Positions 21,348 through 30,969 of a stretch of DNA of 64,000 bases are shown piece by piece (the stretch's first letter is position 1; each line of letters begins with the position of its first letter). The position numbers were made by a program, and so were the translations under genes. Under the pieces are notes generated by a model that saw only the letters and a list, made by a program, of their open reading frames with translations, ran no database searches and was not told where the DNA came from. Where the stretch lies: NCBI GenBank assembly GCA_037953745.1, contig JBAKBP010000684.1, positions 2,501-66,500 of the forward strand, read 5' to 3'. Origin of the DNA: Lithodes maja (lineage: Eukaryota; Arthropoda; Malacostraca; Decapoda; Lithodidae).

Positions 21348-23606
21348 CTACGACTGATCATCCACCCTTGATAAACAATCCGTGATCACATTGTCACATC
21401 CAGCAATATGATGGATGTCCAGGTTATACTCCTGCAACATTAAAGACCACCTGGTCAGTCTCATATTGCGATTGTGAAATTGATTCAGGAATCTCAAAGG
21501 GTGATGATCAGTGTAGATAACCACGACTGGGCCATAGGCTGGAACATACACCTCGAAGTGCCTGAGCGACAGCACAATCGCCAGTAATTCCTTTTCTATT
21601 GTAGAATAGTTCTTTTGTGCAGCATTGAACTTCTTAGAAAAGAAACTTACTGGGTGTTCCACACCTTCATTGTCTGTCTGTAGCAAGACGGCACCAGCCC
21701 CTACACCACTAGCATCTGTTGCCAGCTGAAAAGGCCTGTTAAAGTCTGGGGCCCTGAGTATCGGGTGAGTACATAGCAAATGTTTCACCAAAGTGAAAAC
21801 CTTTTCACACTCAGGTGCCCACAAAAACTTTTTATCTTTAGATAACAAATCTGTGAGAGGTGCCAACACCGTTGAGTAACCTTTTATGAAGCGTCTGTAG
21901 TAGCCTATCATACCCAAGAATCTCATAACCTGCTTCTTGGTTGTTGGGTGCGGAAATTTATTGATAGCCTGTACCTTGTTCTGAGGAGGGCACACCTGTC
22001 CCCTTCCCACTACAAACCCAAGGTACTGCACAGTGGCTTTTACGAAGTCACACTTTGCCAAATTTACTACCAGACCTGCTTCACTAAGTTTCCGGAACAA
22101 GGTCTCAAGGTGCTCACAATGGCTCTCAAAGTCGTCATCATAAATGATTACATCGTCCAAATATACGGTGCAATTTGGAATGTCCTTTACAATTTCATTC
22201 ATCAGGTTCTGAAACGTTGCTGGTGCATTCTTAAGTCCGTTAGGCATAACATTGCACCGGTAGGTACTCCCGTCCACAACAAAACCACATACCTCTTTAG
22301 CACGCTCGGACAAAGGTACTTGCCAGTAACCTTTTACTAAATCTACTTTAGACAAAAAACGAGCATTACCAATTTTGTCAACACTATCATCAACCCGAGG
22401 AAGAGGATATGGGTTAGTTGGAGTCAAACCGTTTAACCTACGGAAATCAATACAAAAGCGTACCTTGCCATCTGGCTTAGGCTGCAGTGTTACGGGGGAA
22501 GTCCACTTAACTGTGCCTTTCTCTATCAACCCTCTACCGAGCATATACTCCAACTCATCCCTCAGAGCTGGTAGTTTTATGGGGGGCACACGGTACGGGA
22601 TTGACTTAAAGGGTATATGGTCCCCCACGTCAACATCATGCATAGCCTGAGTAGTGAGGCCTGGGTGTTCAGCAAATACAGTGGGGTATGAACCGAACAA
22701 CTGACGGATAGCATCAAACTGCGGCTCAGGCAAATGAGCTATAGCCTCGTCAGCCCTTAGGCTCGAGTTCCCCGCCCACTGATCCGCTGAAACATGTTGA
22801 TCCCAGCTATCCTCCTCCGAAGCTTGACTGTCCCCCTCTCCTTCTCCACCACGGCCGCAACAAGCCAACACAGGGACAGTGAGAGGCTCAGAGGGGCGCC
22901 TCACATACTCTTTAATAAGGTTCACGTGACATAACTGGTTCTTTTTCCTCCTGTCTGGAGTGGCAACAAGGTAATCTAAGTCTGAAATTTGTTCTACAAT
23001 TTTATAAGGTCCAGTGTACTTCGCAGAGAGGGGGTTACCAACCAAAGGCAACAAAATTAATACTTCTTGTCCTACAGTGAACTTCCGGAGCCTCACTTTG
23101 CGATCATACCTGTCCTTCATCAAAGCTTGTGATTCTGTCAAATTTCTACCTGCCATCTCCAGACTCTTAAGCATGCGCTCACGGCTTTCAAGCACATACT
23201 TTAATAATGGACAAGGCTGCACAGTCCCCTCCCAAATTTCTTTCAGCATGTTAAGGGGGCCCCTGACACGGTGTCCAAAAATCAGCTCGTTTGGACTAAA
23301 TCCCAGGCTCTCACCAGGTACCTCCCGAGCAGCAAACAGCACATAAGGCAATCCAAGATCCCAATCCATACCGTTGTCAGCACAATAACACCTGAGCATG
23401 CTTTTAAGTGTAGCATGCCACCGCTCAAGCACCCCTTGACTCTCAGGGTGATACGCTGACGATACTACTGCTCGTATCCCATGCTGTTGCATTGTTTGCT
23501 TGAACATGTTGGAGGTGAAATTAGATCCCTGATCAGACTGAATCTCCTCCGGGTACCCGTACCTTGAGAAGTACCACAACAAGTTACTGACTACCGTCTT
23601 AGCCAT
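21348..23606 (-). CDS. pol: Pol polyprotein: integrase core and C-terminus, then RT and RNase H
   Basis: A 752-codon frame reading integrase first. Integrase residues are D25 (SDQGSNF) and E61 (HPESQGVLERW), and a GPY module lies at 199-201. A glycine/acid-rich linker spans ~245-305. RT follows with D422 and YLDD at 482-485, then the primer grip region to ~560. RNase H residues are D631, E671/E673, D700 and D743. All catalytic residues in this ORF are present. Ordinary Ty3/gypsy pol has RT and RNase H before integrase; here the order is reversed inside a single uninterrupted ORF, so it is not an assembly artefact of separate fragments. The first integrase Asp and the zinc finger lie in the preceding frame. 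The N-terminal Met is artificial, created by a frameshift near 23600. Confidence 0.93.
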   Translation of the reverse strand: MAKTVVSNLLWYFSRYGYPEEIQSDQGSNFTSNMFKQTMQQHGIRAVVSSAYHPESQGVLERWHATLKSMLRCYCADNGMDWDLGLPYVLFAAREVPGESLGFSPNELIFGHRVRGPLNMLKEIWEGTVQPCPLLKYVLESRERMLKSLEMAGRNLTESQALMKDRYDRKVRLRKFTVGQEVLILLPLVGNPLSAKYTGPYKIVEQISDLDYLVATPDRRKKNQLCHVNLIKEYVRRPSEPLTVPVLACCGRGGEGEGDSQASEEDSWDQHVSADQWAGNSSLRADEAIAHLPEPQFDAIRQLFGSYPTVFAEHPGLTTQAMHDVDVGDHIPFKSIPYRVPPIKLPALRDELEYMLGRGLIEKGTVKWTSPVTLQPKPDGKVRFCIDFRRLNGLTPTNPYPLPRVDDSVDKIGNARFLSKVDLVKGYWQVPLSERAKEVCGFVVDGSTYRCNVMPNGLKNAPATFQNLMNEIVKDIPNCTVYLDDVIIYDDDFESHCEHLETLFRKLSEAGLVVNLAKCDFVKATVQYLGFVVGRGQVCPPQNKVQAINKFPHPTTKKQVMRFLGMIGYYRRFIKGYSTVLAPLTDLLSKDKKFLWAPECEKVFTLVKHLLCTHPILRAPDFNRPFQLATDASGVGAGAVLLQTDNEGVEHPVSFFSKKFNAAQKNYSTIEKELLAIVLSLRHFEVYVPAYGPVVVIYTDHHPLRFLNQFHNRNMRLTRWSLMLQEYNLDIHHIAGCDNVITDCLSRVDDQS

Positions 23607-24010
23607 TCCATTTTCATAGGGTATGCATCGGGGTATCTAGTGGCAACATCCATTATGGTTAACAAAAATTGATTTCCAGCCTTAGTGGGAGGGAGTGGAC
23701 CAACCATGTCAACAATAATTTTACTAAAGGGTGGCCCAATCACAGGAATAGGGTGTAACGGAGCCTTAGGAATAACTTGGTTCGGTTTCCCGACACGTTG
23801 ACAAATATCACACGAGTTTATCCATGACTGCACATGAGACTTAATCCCCGGCCACCAAAACAATTTCCCCAAAGCCGCCACCGTTTTCTTGGCACCCAAA
23901 TGTCCTGATAATGGAGAATCATGAGCCAACCTAAGCAAACTTTCCCTGCAGCCCTCTGGCACGACCAGCTGGTCAACTGTACCTGATCCGCCCTCCCAGT
24001 TCCTTTTAGG
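23607..24010 (-). pseudogene. pol: Integrase N-terminal zinc finger and first catalytic Asp, frameshifted
   Basis: The frame 23591-23962 encodes an HHCC finger (LAHDSPLSGHL, then CDICQRVG) and IIVDMVGPLPP with the first Asp of the DDE triad. It follows gag-protease out of frame after an A-run at about 24042-24050. It runs out of frame again just before 23606, near a T-run. Removing the two small indels would make it continuous with the neighbouring frames. Confidence 0.87.
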
Positions 24011-26238
24011 ATCTTGATATCGGTGGTATAAAATTCCATTAAAGAAAAAAAATCCCCTGCCTTTGCATCCCTATCTTCTTCTAACTCCACAGCCCCATTG
24101 GTACACTGCAAAACCTCTGGATCCTCTAATTGCAACTTTCGAATGTCTGTGGGAGCCAACATGTCTAACTGCTTGGTCAACAACTCATGCCCTCCCCCAA
24201 CATCCAACTTAGACATCCGGTTTTCTCGCTGCAGGTAACGGTGCTGTCTCTGAGTCTCTGCCTCCTCCACTACTTTATCAACTGTGTTAGGCACTGGAGT
24301 TACAACAGACTCGGTCAAAGGTCCTGCTATTGGGTCTTTTGGGAGAGCCACTGGTTCTAAACTCTTCAAACTTTTCCCAGCCTTCCGCTTCTCCTTAATT
24401 CCCTTCCTCCGCTGTTCTGTGGCCTGGGAAATAGGCTGTGATACCTTAAATGCTTGGGAACGAGTTACCACACATGCCATCTGTTGGTGTTGACAACTCA
24501 CTACCCACTCTTGTTCCTCCCTACTCACGTCGGCCGGCCTCTCGGCAACGACTAAGGGTGGAACTTCTAAAGTAGGCACCGCAAAGTCGTTGCCGAGAAG
24601 AAGGTCAACGCCCTCCACTGGCAATTTCTCAACGATCCCAACATCTAAGTCCTTAATCACACCATCAATTTCCAGCTCCACATGAACCAACGGGTATGAC
24701 TTGGTCGCATTAATACCCTGAACAACAACCACCCGTGCCGCATTAATTGGTCGCCCCGTGAAATTCTTCAAAAGTGTCTGTGAAGCTCCAGTATCACGCA
24801 AAACTTCCACCTTATGCTGGCAACCCGCCCAACTTACCCTACCGGTCCCTCTATGGGCGCAAAAGACATCACGGACAGGGGACGAGCCTTCCTGAGTCTT
24901 ATACATAGCCTGTGACCCTGCCGCTGGCAAACTACCCTGGGTAAATCCAGACGACATTTCAGCCACACCTATGCTGCGCACCAAAGACACGGCTGCAGTT
25001 GGCAGCTTACCAGGACAAGATTTTGCATAATGCCCCTTCTTTCTACAATGAAAACATTCCACTTCCCCTATCGGTCTCTTATGATAAGGGGCGGAGTTCT
25101 GACCCTTCTGTAATGGGACGGCTGTAGTCTTTGGTTCAGTCCTGGTATCTTGGCTTTTAAACTGAGGTTTATACCTATAGTGATTGTCCTGAGCTCGAGG
25201 GTTTGGAGTATCGCGCCCCTTGGGAACTGCATCAACACGCTTTACAGATTCACATCCCCTGATTAGCGACAACCTGAGGTCAGCCATCTCAGCTGCCTCT
25301 TGAAGAGTTCTTGGGTTCTTTTCTTTAATAGTTAAAGTCATTTCTGCACCAGTACACTTATAAAACTGCTCGAGCAGAAACAGCTCAGTCAACTGTTCTG
25401 CCGTCTCAGCTTTCTCAGAACGTGTCCAGTTTTTAAGTGCATCTTTTAAGTCCCGAGCATGTTCAAGAAAGGTCGCCTCCCTAGTCTTTGTAACACCCCG
25501 AAACTTCAATCGATATGTTTCCGGTTGCAACTCGTATGCCCGTAGGACACCTCTCTTCAATTCTGGGTAGTCCATGCAAGACTCTAAAGGCAGTGCATCA
25601 TAAGCCTTCAGACCCTTACCCGTAAGTCTTGAGGAGACTAGAGCTGCCCACTTCTCTTCAGGCCAATTATGCTCCCTACACTTCTTCTCAAAATGATTAA
25701 AAAATTCTGTGACTTCAGTTTCACTAAATACCGGCACCAATTTGACTAAGTGGGCCAAGGACTGTTCTCTTACTTGGCCCTCACGGCCCATCCAAGTCCC
25801 TGTCGACTCTGCACGAGTCTTATCTAAATCTAATTTAGCACAATATTTCTCCGAGTCGTACCTAAGCTCAGCCTCATGCCTCCTAACCTCAATCTCATGC
25901 CTCCTTGTCTCATCCTCCTGCTTCCTAGTCTCATTCTCCTGCTTCCTAGCCTCAATCTCCTGCTTCCTAGCCTCAATCTTAGCAAGCTCAAGTCTAAATA
26001 CCATATCTGGAGACAGGCAGGAAGAGGGAGCTGCCACTACTGAAGGAGGGGGGGGCAAAAACTGGGGAACCACCACGTGCACCACCCGAGGGCACTCCAA
26101 TCTGCCAATTCTCATCCCTCTGTGGGAGAGTGCTAACCTCCGGTAACTGAGTGGACGGCACTGTGGGAGTCGAGTGAGAGGGGATCTGGGGAGGAACCCC
26201 CCCAAACGCCCTATCCTCCGAAACCCCATGTCGCCCAT
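24011..26238 (-). CDS. gag: Gag and protease of the Gmr1-like element
   Basis: The 806-codon frame (nominally 23818-26238) holds: a coiled coil at ~85-125 built from near-perfect seven-residue repeats (EARKQEI, EARKQEN, ETRKQED, ETRRHEI); a capsid region; a SCAN-like segment at ~239-330 (ETYRLKFRGV, FLEHARDL, NWTRSEKA, LTELFLLEQF, EAAEMADL); a CCHC knuckle at C395-C408; a retropepsin motif DTGAS at 482-486 and LLGNDF at 547-552; then a linker leading to integrase. The first ~63 codons and the last ~65 are out of the true frame. SCAN domains of vertebrate zinc-finger proteins are known to derive from Gmr1-type gag, which agrees with the pol order. Confidence 0.88.
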
Positions 26239-26473
26239 GCAACACCCAGGAAATCAGCTCCCCCTTGGACATCCCTGCTACATTGGAAATGCCCAAAACC
26301 TTGGCTATCAGGTGCAAGCCACAAACATCCACCCCAGTCAGCCTCTCCTCCATCACGTGGTACCGCTTACTCACAAAAACTCTAGCATCCTCCTCACTGG
26401 TTACTAACGGCACACCTTCAAATGACATCTCTCGCTCATCGTCAGTGCTAATGCACGACATACTGAAGTCCAC
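26060..26473 (-). pseudogene. gag: N-terminal gag segment with SAP-like motif, frameshifted from the rest
   Basis: Begins at ATG 26471-26473, about 190 bp inside the primer-binding site. The segment LTGVDVCGLHLIAKVLG followed by MSKGELISWVL resembles a helix-loop-helix SAP motif. The same pattern recurs in E (52407-52799) and D (61941-62288) despite low overall similarity, so it is a conserved part of this gag. A G-run at about 26046-26054 shifts the frame relative to the coiled-coil segment. Confidence 0.75.
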
Positions 26474-26659
26474 AACAAAATTCTCGAGACAAAAGTGTTA
26501 AACTTCCTATGCAAGCACTAATTACTAAATTAACTGGAGTCTCTTAAATGCTTTACTAATTGCCATACAAAAAAAAAAATCTTCAATATGCATGCTAAAA
26601 TACAAACAAACAAATGTTGTACAACTCTGCAAAAATTTATACTGTTCACAAAATCCTAA

Positions 26660-26671
26660 GCAAGGTCGCCA
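26660..26671 (-). promoter_or_regulatory. Primer-binding site of the Gmr1-like element
   Basis: On the minus strand TGGCGACCTTGC starts 2 nt after the 5' LTR. The identical 12-mer at the same spacing precedes the LTRs of E (53624-53635) and D (62490-62501), so all three families use the same primer. I did not assign the tRNA. Confidence 0.75.
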
Positions 26672-26673
26672 TT

Positions 26674-28523
26674 TGTTACGAACTGGCACTCGGGTACACA
26701 AGGGCTCTCAATCAGGACTCGAATACGGCTCGCTGCCACAACGGAAACACACGATCCCAACCCCTGAGTACTGCCAGCCGAACAAAAAACACCAATACCC
26801 TCCAGAGTTCAATCTGCTATAACGGGGTATACAAGAACTCGGTACTAGTGTTCAACAACAGACTAATAAAGAGACAGGAATTATCTAGTCTGGTCAACAA
26901 TCAAACAATGAAGTAAGAAACAACAACACAAAAGAATAGTGTTGGCCGAAGCCGAAGTAATCCACCCTTGACTATGAACTTAAGAAGTCTACCACCCTCT
27001 ACTTCGGATCGGCACTATTACATTACGTTAATTAATAGTCCTTAAGCATCGAGCAAGGAATCTTCTGAAAAAAGTTAGATGCTTCTCGGATGCTCGTAAG
27101 AAGTATGTATCGGATTTTGAACAGTAATTCAATAAGCAAAAACACTGGCAATTAAATACTATTAAAGGCTTAAATTGGCATAAGAATAATTAAAAGAATA
27201 TGCAATAGTAAATGGCAAACATTAAAAGGAAGTACTCCGCAAATGCAACGGCAATAGCCTACTCGGATTGTGCTCGTGGGCCACTAATCACTAAAGTAGC
27301 CAAGCTTGCAACACATGAAATCAATAGTGCATAAACAATATCATACATAAGGAAAGCTTCAATACTATTCTGTATCTACTAATCGAGTAAAGTCTAGCTG
27401 GGGTACTGTGGGCAAAAGGTAGCAGTGACTGAGCAAAAACGGCTCGTAGCCTAGCGAAGTCCTCACGACTGTTTAAAGTATTACGTTAAAACTAACAAGT
27501 GCACTTTGAGAAATCCAGATCCCTTGTATCTGGTTTTCTCCCGGCTCCTTGACAAAGTAAAAACAAACTGTTAATAAAATACAGGGTGGTTAGGCTCTTG
27601 CCCTCACGCACTGTAAATTATTAACTCAACACAGTCAGCCGCGAAGACAACCTAGGCTTCACTGAACCGAAACGAGTATGCAGGTTTATCGCTTAACCAC
27701 TGCATCAAACAACAACTCATAACACAGAAAAGCCTTACCCCAGTCTAGCATTACCTAGACTAGCAGAAAACAGGAATAATAATAATAACACACAGGGAAA
27801 TGCATATACAAGTACAACAAACATAAATCAATCCTATTCTAAGTCAACCCTTCCAAAATAGGCTATCTAATAGGCAAGTATCTTGTGAGAACTCAAGCGA
27901 TAATACGTTGGCTGACTAGCTCTGCACCAACGGGACCATGGAAGTTAAACAGGGCAGGGAAAAGAGGAAATAAGAATGTAAGGTAGTAGAGAAAGTTCCC
28001 ATCAGTCAGAAGAATATAAATAGTTAGCAAGGGAAATGAGAAGTCGCTCTGCCTAATGAGTTCTGATGAAAAAATGGCTAGACTTCCCTTTTATACCCGG
28101 CCCTCTAGTGAGCCCAACGTGAACTACTAAGGACCGCCCACTGACAACCATTACGTAATTTCTCTCTCTCCTCTGGGATACACAAAGGCTCCCCCTAGCA
28201 CTGAGGGAGGGAGGAGTGCTAGTGAGTTAGGCCTACCTCCTGCCTGGCGTACCCACTGACACCTAACTGTGGCTGTTTCTCTTCCCATCATTACAAATAA
28301 GTTTTACACACAATACTTATAACTAATGATATAAAATAGAACTCGTTGACTCAGATGAAAACAAAATACATATTCATAATACTTATAGTACAACGGCTCA
28401 CATGAACTGAGTTAGGAAACTCTACATAGACTACAGCCAAAGTTCCTGCCCTGACTATCCTAGCGAGAGTGGGGCATGACTAGGCGTTCTGTACAGCATG
28501 CTCACATGTGGACATGCGTCACA
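26674..28523 (-). repeat. 5' LTR of the Gmr1-like element
   Basis: A 1850-bp LTR with a TATA box on the minus strand at 28089-28095. It ends against target duplication TTAC at 28524-28527. Confidence 0.93.
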
Positions 28524-28527
28524 TTAC

Positions 28528-29569
28528 CTTGAGTTTATCTAAACAATTCAATACTTCTCTCTCTGTAACGGTGAATATTGCTTAGAACATCTGAATTATC
28601 AATCTGAATCGGCGATGGTGTAGGGATATCACTGAGGTCTTCTGTTGTAAAAACTGATGCAAAGAAGGTATTGAGGGCATTACTCATTTGTACTTCGTCT
28701 TTGGTGTATTCTCCATTTTCATCGACTAACGGTCCAACAGTTGAAGTAACTACTTTTTTTCTTTCTGATATAACTATAGAATTCTTTCGGGTTTGTTTTA
28801 CTTTGATTCGCAGGTCTTTTTACTTTGCTTAATTAACTTTTTGGCTTTGCGTCGTAGCTCTACAAATTTCAGCCGTTCTTCGTCATTTTGTGAGGATTTT
28901 AATCTATCATTAGCAAATTTTTTAGCAAGCAGGCAGTTTGAAATATCTTTATTCCACCATTTGGGCTTATTATTATGGCCTGGACGCCGTATTTTCGATG
29001 GTATGCAGTCTTGCACTGCTTTTAGGTAAGTGGTTTCGAATAACTTCCAAGATGTATTTATGTCGTTATTGTTAATTAAAAAGCTCCAGTCAGTTTCTTT
29101 AAACATAGCTCTAAGTTTATGGAAGTTTGCTTTCTTGAAATTAGGGACTTTTTCGATGCTACTATTTGGTTCGTTACTAGTAAAGTTTAAAGTGAAAGTT
29201 ATCGTACGATGGTCGCTGTTACTGAATTCATCACCAACATTCAAATTCTCTATCAATTCTTCTTTTGTTGCAAGTACAATGTCAAGAACGTTATTACCAC
29301 GGGTCGGCGTTCGAAGCGAACTCTCTTGCAAGTTCGTATACAAGTCATGTCCGGAGTGTGAAGTAAGAGTTTCGCCCCACTTGGTCACAGGTAAATTAAA
29401 GTCGCCAAAAATTACGGTATCTTGTGAGTTACTTACATCTGCAATTTGTTCGTAAATTTCTCGGTCAGTTTACACTGATTGAGCTGGAGGTCTGTATATT
29501 AACGCAAGTATTATTTTTGTACCTTTATTATTCTTTATTAGCACAAAAGATGTGTCGACATTCACATTG
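28528..29569 (-). pseudogene. LINE2a endonuclease and linker
   Basis: The minus strand encodes an APE endonuclease C-terminal half: VIFGDFNLPVTKWG, GNNVLDIVLATKE, NSDHRTITFTLNF, then the linker KPKWWNKDISN. A stop lies at 29470-29472 and a one-base insertion near 28570 (relative to the copy at 38170) shifts the frame before RT. The sequence begins in the middle of the endonuclease, so the copy is 5'-truncated at 29569. Confidence 0.85.
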
Positions 29570-29573
29570 GAGT

Positions 29574-30327
29574 GCCTCCAAAGGGATCTAGATACCTTAC
29601 ATGAATGGTCAGTAAATTGGCAGATGAAGTTTAACATTGACAAATGCAAGGTATTAAAGATAGGGAAGATGCAAACAAATGTTAAATATAAACTAGCTAA
29701 TTTAGAATTAGAAAATTCAGACTGCGAGAAAGATCTAGGTGTGTTTGTTAGCAATGATTTGAAACCTAGAAAACAGTGTATAAGCGTTCGTAATAAGGCA
29801 AACAGGATTCTCGGGTTCATCTCTAGGAGTGTGAGTAACAGAACTCTGATGTTATCTTAAAACTTTACTTGTCATTAGTGAGACCCCATATGGATTATGC
29901 TGTCCAATTTTGGTGTCCTTATTACAGAATGGACATAGATTCATTGGAGAGAGTACAGCGTAGAATGACAAAAATTATCCATAATATTAGAAATCTTCCG
30001 TATGAAGAAAGGTTGAAGAAATTAGGTTTACATTCGTTAGAGAGACGCAGAGTTAGAGGGGATATGATAGAGGTGTTCAAGTGGGTTAGTGGGATTAACA
30101 AAGGGGACATGACAAATGTACTAAAGCTCAGTGATAGCGAAAGAACTTGTACCAATGGTTTCAAATTAGATACATTTCGTTTCAGAAAAGATATAGGCAA
30201 ATATTGGTTTGGTAACAGAGTTGTAGATGGGTGGAATGGACTACCAAGTGCTATACTGGGATCAAAAACGGTAGGGAGCTTTAAGATAAAATTGGATAAG
30301 CATATGGACGAGAAGGGTTGGGTGTGA
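29574..30327 (+). pseudogene. LINE1 ORF2 C-terminal part, after LINE2a
   Basis: Two overlapping frames (29552-29860 and 29869-30327) continue the LINE1 RT after its FADN box: CLQRDLDTLHEWS, NIDKCKVLKIG, DLGVFVSNDLKPR, then MSLVRPHMDYAVQFWCPYY, LERVQRRMTK and FGNRVVDGWNGLP, to the natural stop. A frameshift lies near 29860. The fit with codons before 17398 shows it is the same LINE copy. Confidence 0.88.
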
Positions 30328-30537
30328 AGGGGGATCAGCCGGGTTGGGCCAATCAGGGCTCTGCAGACCCCCGTAATCCTGCGTTAATCTCTAACCGTTT
30401 TGGTAAGATGATCCTCAGGGTATTAGAGTGTTGAGCCTATAATTGGGCTTTGTAATTGGGGTTGTGTGGGACAGCGATCTGCCTTGCTTAGGCCAATCGG
30501 CTTTCTGCAGACTCCCATTTTCTTATGTTCTTATGTT
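30328..30537 (+). other. LINE1 3' untranslated tail
   Basis: About 210 bp after the ORF2 stop. It ends in TTTTCTTATGTTCTTATGTT, a short tandem repeat that serves as the 3' recognition end in CR1-like elements. Confidence 0.8.
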
Positions 30538-30543
30538 ATCTGA

Positions 30544-30600
30544 CCTTCACAGCCTCTTCACCTCCCAAGAAGAGGCCGACACACGATTAATCCTTCATGT
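30544..30600 (+). pseudogene. Family X, continuation after LINE1
   Basis: Reads DLHSLFTSQEEADTRLILHV in the frame that ends at 14499. EEADTR is the block I expected after AGGF in this family. It stops after about 19 codons, where the sequence switches to an unrelated gag fragment. Confidence 0.75.
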
Positions 30601-30969
30601 ATGGAAGTGGCTATGAAAAATGCATTAGACATCCAAGCTGCTAAAGGACCTTCATTTCCCCAGCCAGACAATATTTCCCAGGCATCAGTAAATATGATTC
30701 AAAGGCAGCATAGTATGAAGAAACCTGAAGGTCGGGTACAAATTAAGAAAACTCAAGATGTAACTACAAGCTCTCGCCCAAGATCTTGTTATAGGTGTTC
30801 TGCTTCATCACACACTGCAGATACTTGTCGGTTTAAAGATGCAGAATGTCACTACTGCCACAAGAAGGGTCACATAACAAGGGCATGTATGAACAAATCA
30901 CAGTCCAGGATTAAACAAAAATTAAATTCTGCCAACTTGGTGGAGGAAGCAGAAGTAGCACCAACATAA
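30601..30969 (+). pseudogene. Gypsy-type gag fragment with two CCHC zinc knuckles
   Basis: A 122-codon frame starting MEVAMKNALDI, the usual capsid end in Mag-like gag, followed by a basic linker. Two knuckles follow: CYRCSASSHTADTC (C-X2-C-X4-H-X4-C) and CHYCHKKGHITRAC. Nucleocapsid of this form binds retrotransposon RNA. The N-terminal gag is missing and no protease or RT follows, so this is a fragment. It does not belong to gypsy element 1, whose knuckles differ. Confidence 0.75.

Larger units (their letters stand above)
19103..28523 (-). mobile_element. Gmr1-like LTR retrotransposon with integrase upstream of RT
   Basis: A 9.4-kb element in LINE2a with target duplication TTAC (19099-19102, 28524-28527). 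The LTRs are 1849 and 1850 bp and begin TGTGACGC and end CGTAACA in sense. Reading on the minus strand the order is 5' LTR, primer-binding site, gag (SAP-like motif, heptad coiled coil, SCAN-like region, CCHC), protease, integrase, RT, RNase H, polypurine tract, 3' LTR. By eye the LTRs differ at only about fifteen positions, so insertion was fairly recent. At least three frameshifts interrupt the coding region. Pol order and SCAN-like gag together identify the Gmr1 type. Confidence 0.92.
17399..29569 (-). mobile_element. LINE2a: second CR1-like LINE, nested in LINE1 and split by an LTR retrotransposon
   Basis: Minus strand, 3' end at 17399 and truncated 5' end at 29569, flanked by GAGT on both sides (17395-17398, 29570-29573). 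The LINE1 reading frame continues across the junction. Its two parts, 17399-19102 and 28528-29569, are separated by the 19103-28523 element with 4-bp duplication TTAC. The tail consists of repeats of ACAAAGGAGT on the plus strand. A second copy lies at 36433-38805. Confidence 0.9.
14500..30537 (+). mobile_element. LINE1: CR1-like non-LTR retrotransposon, split by LINE2a
   Basis: Two parts, 14500-17398 and 29574-30537, make about 3.9 kb. A 6-bp target duplication ATCTGA flanks it (14494-14499 and 30538-30543), and the frame of family X is restored across the empty site. It encodes an SGNH-esterase ORF1, an APE-type endonuclease and an RT. Its 3' end is a short repeat of TTCTTATG type, as in many CR1-like elements. 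The 5' end is probably truncated because ORF1 has no clear start. Confidence 0.9.
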
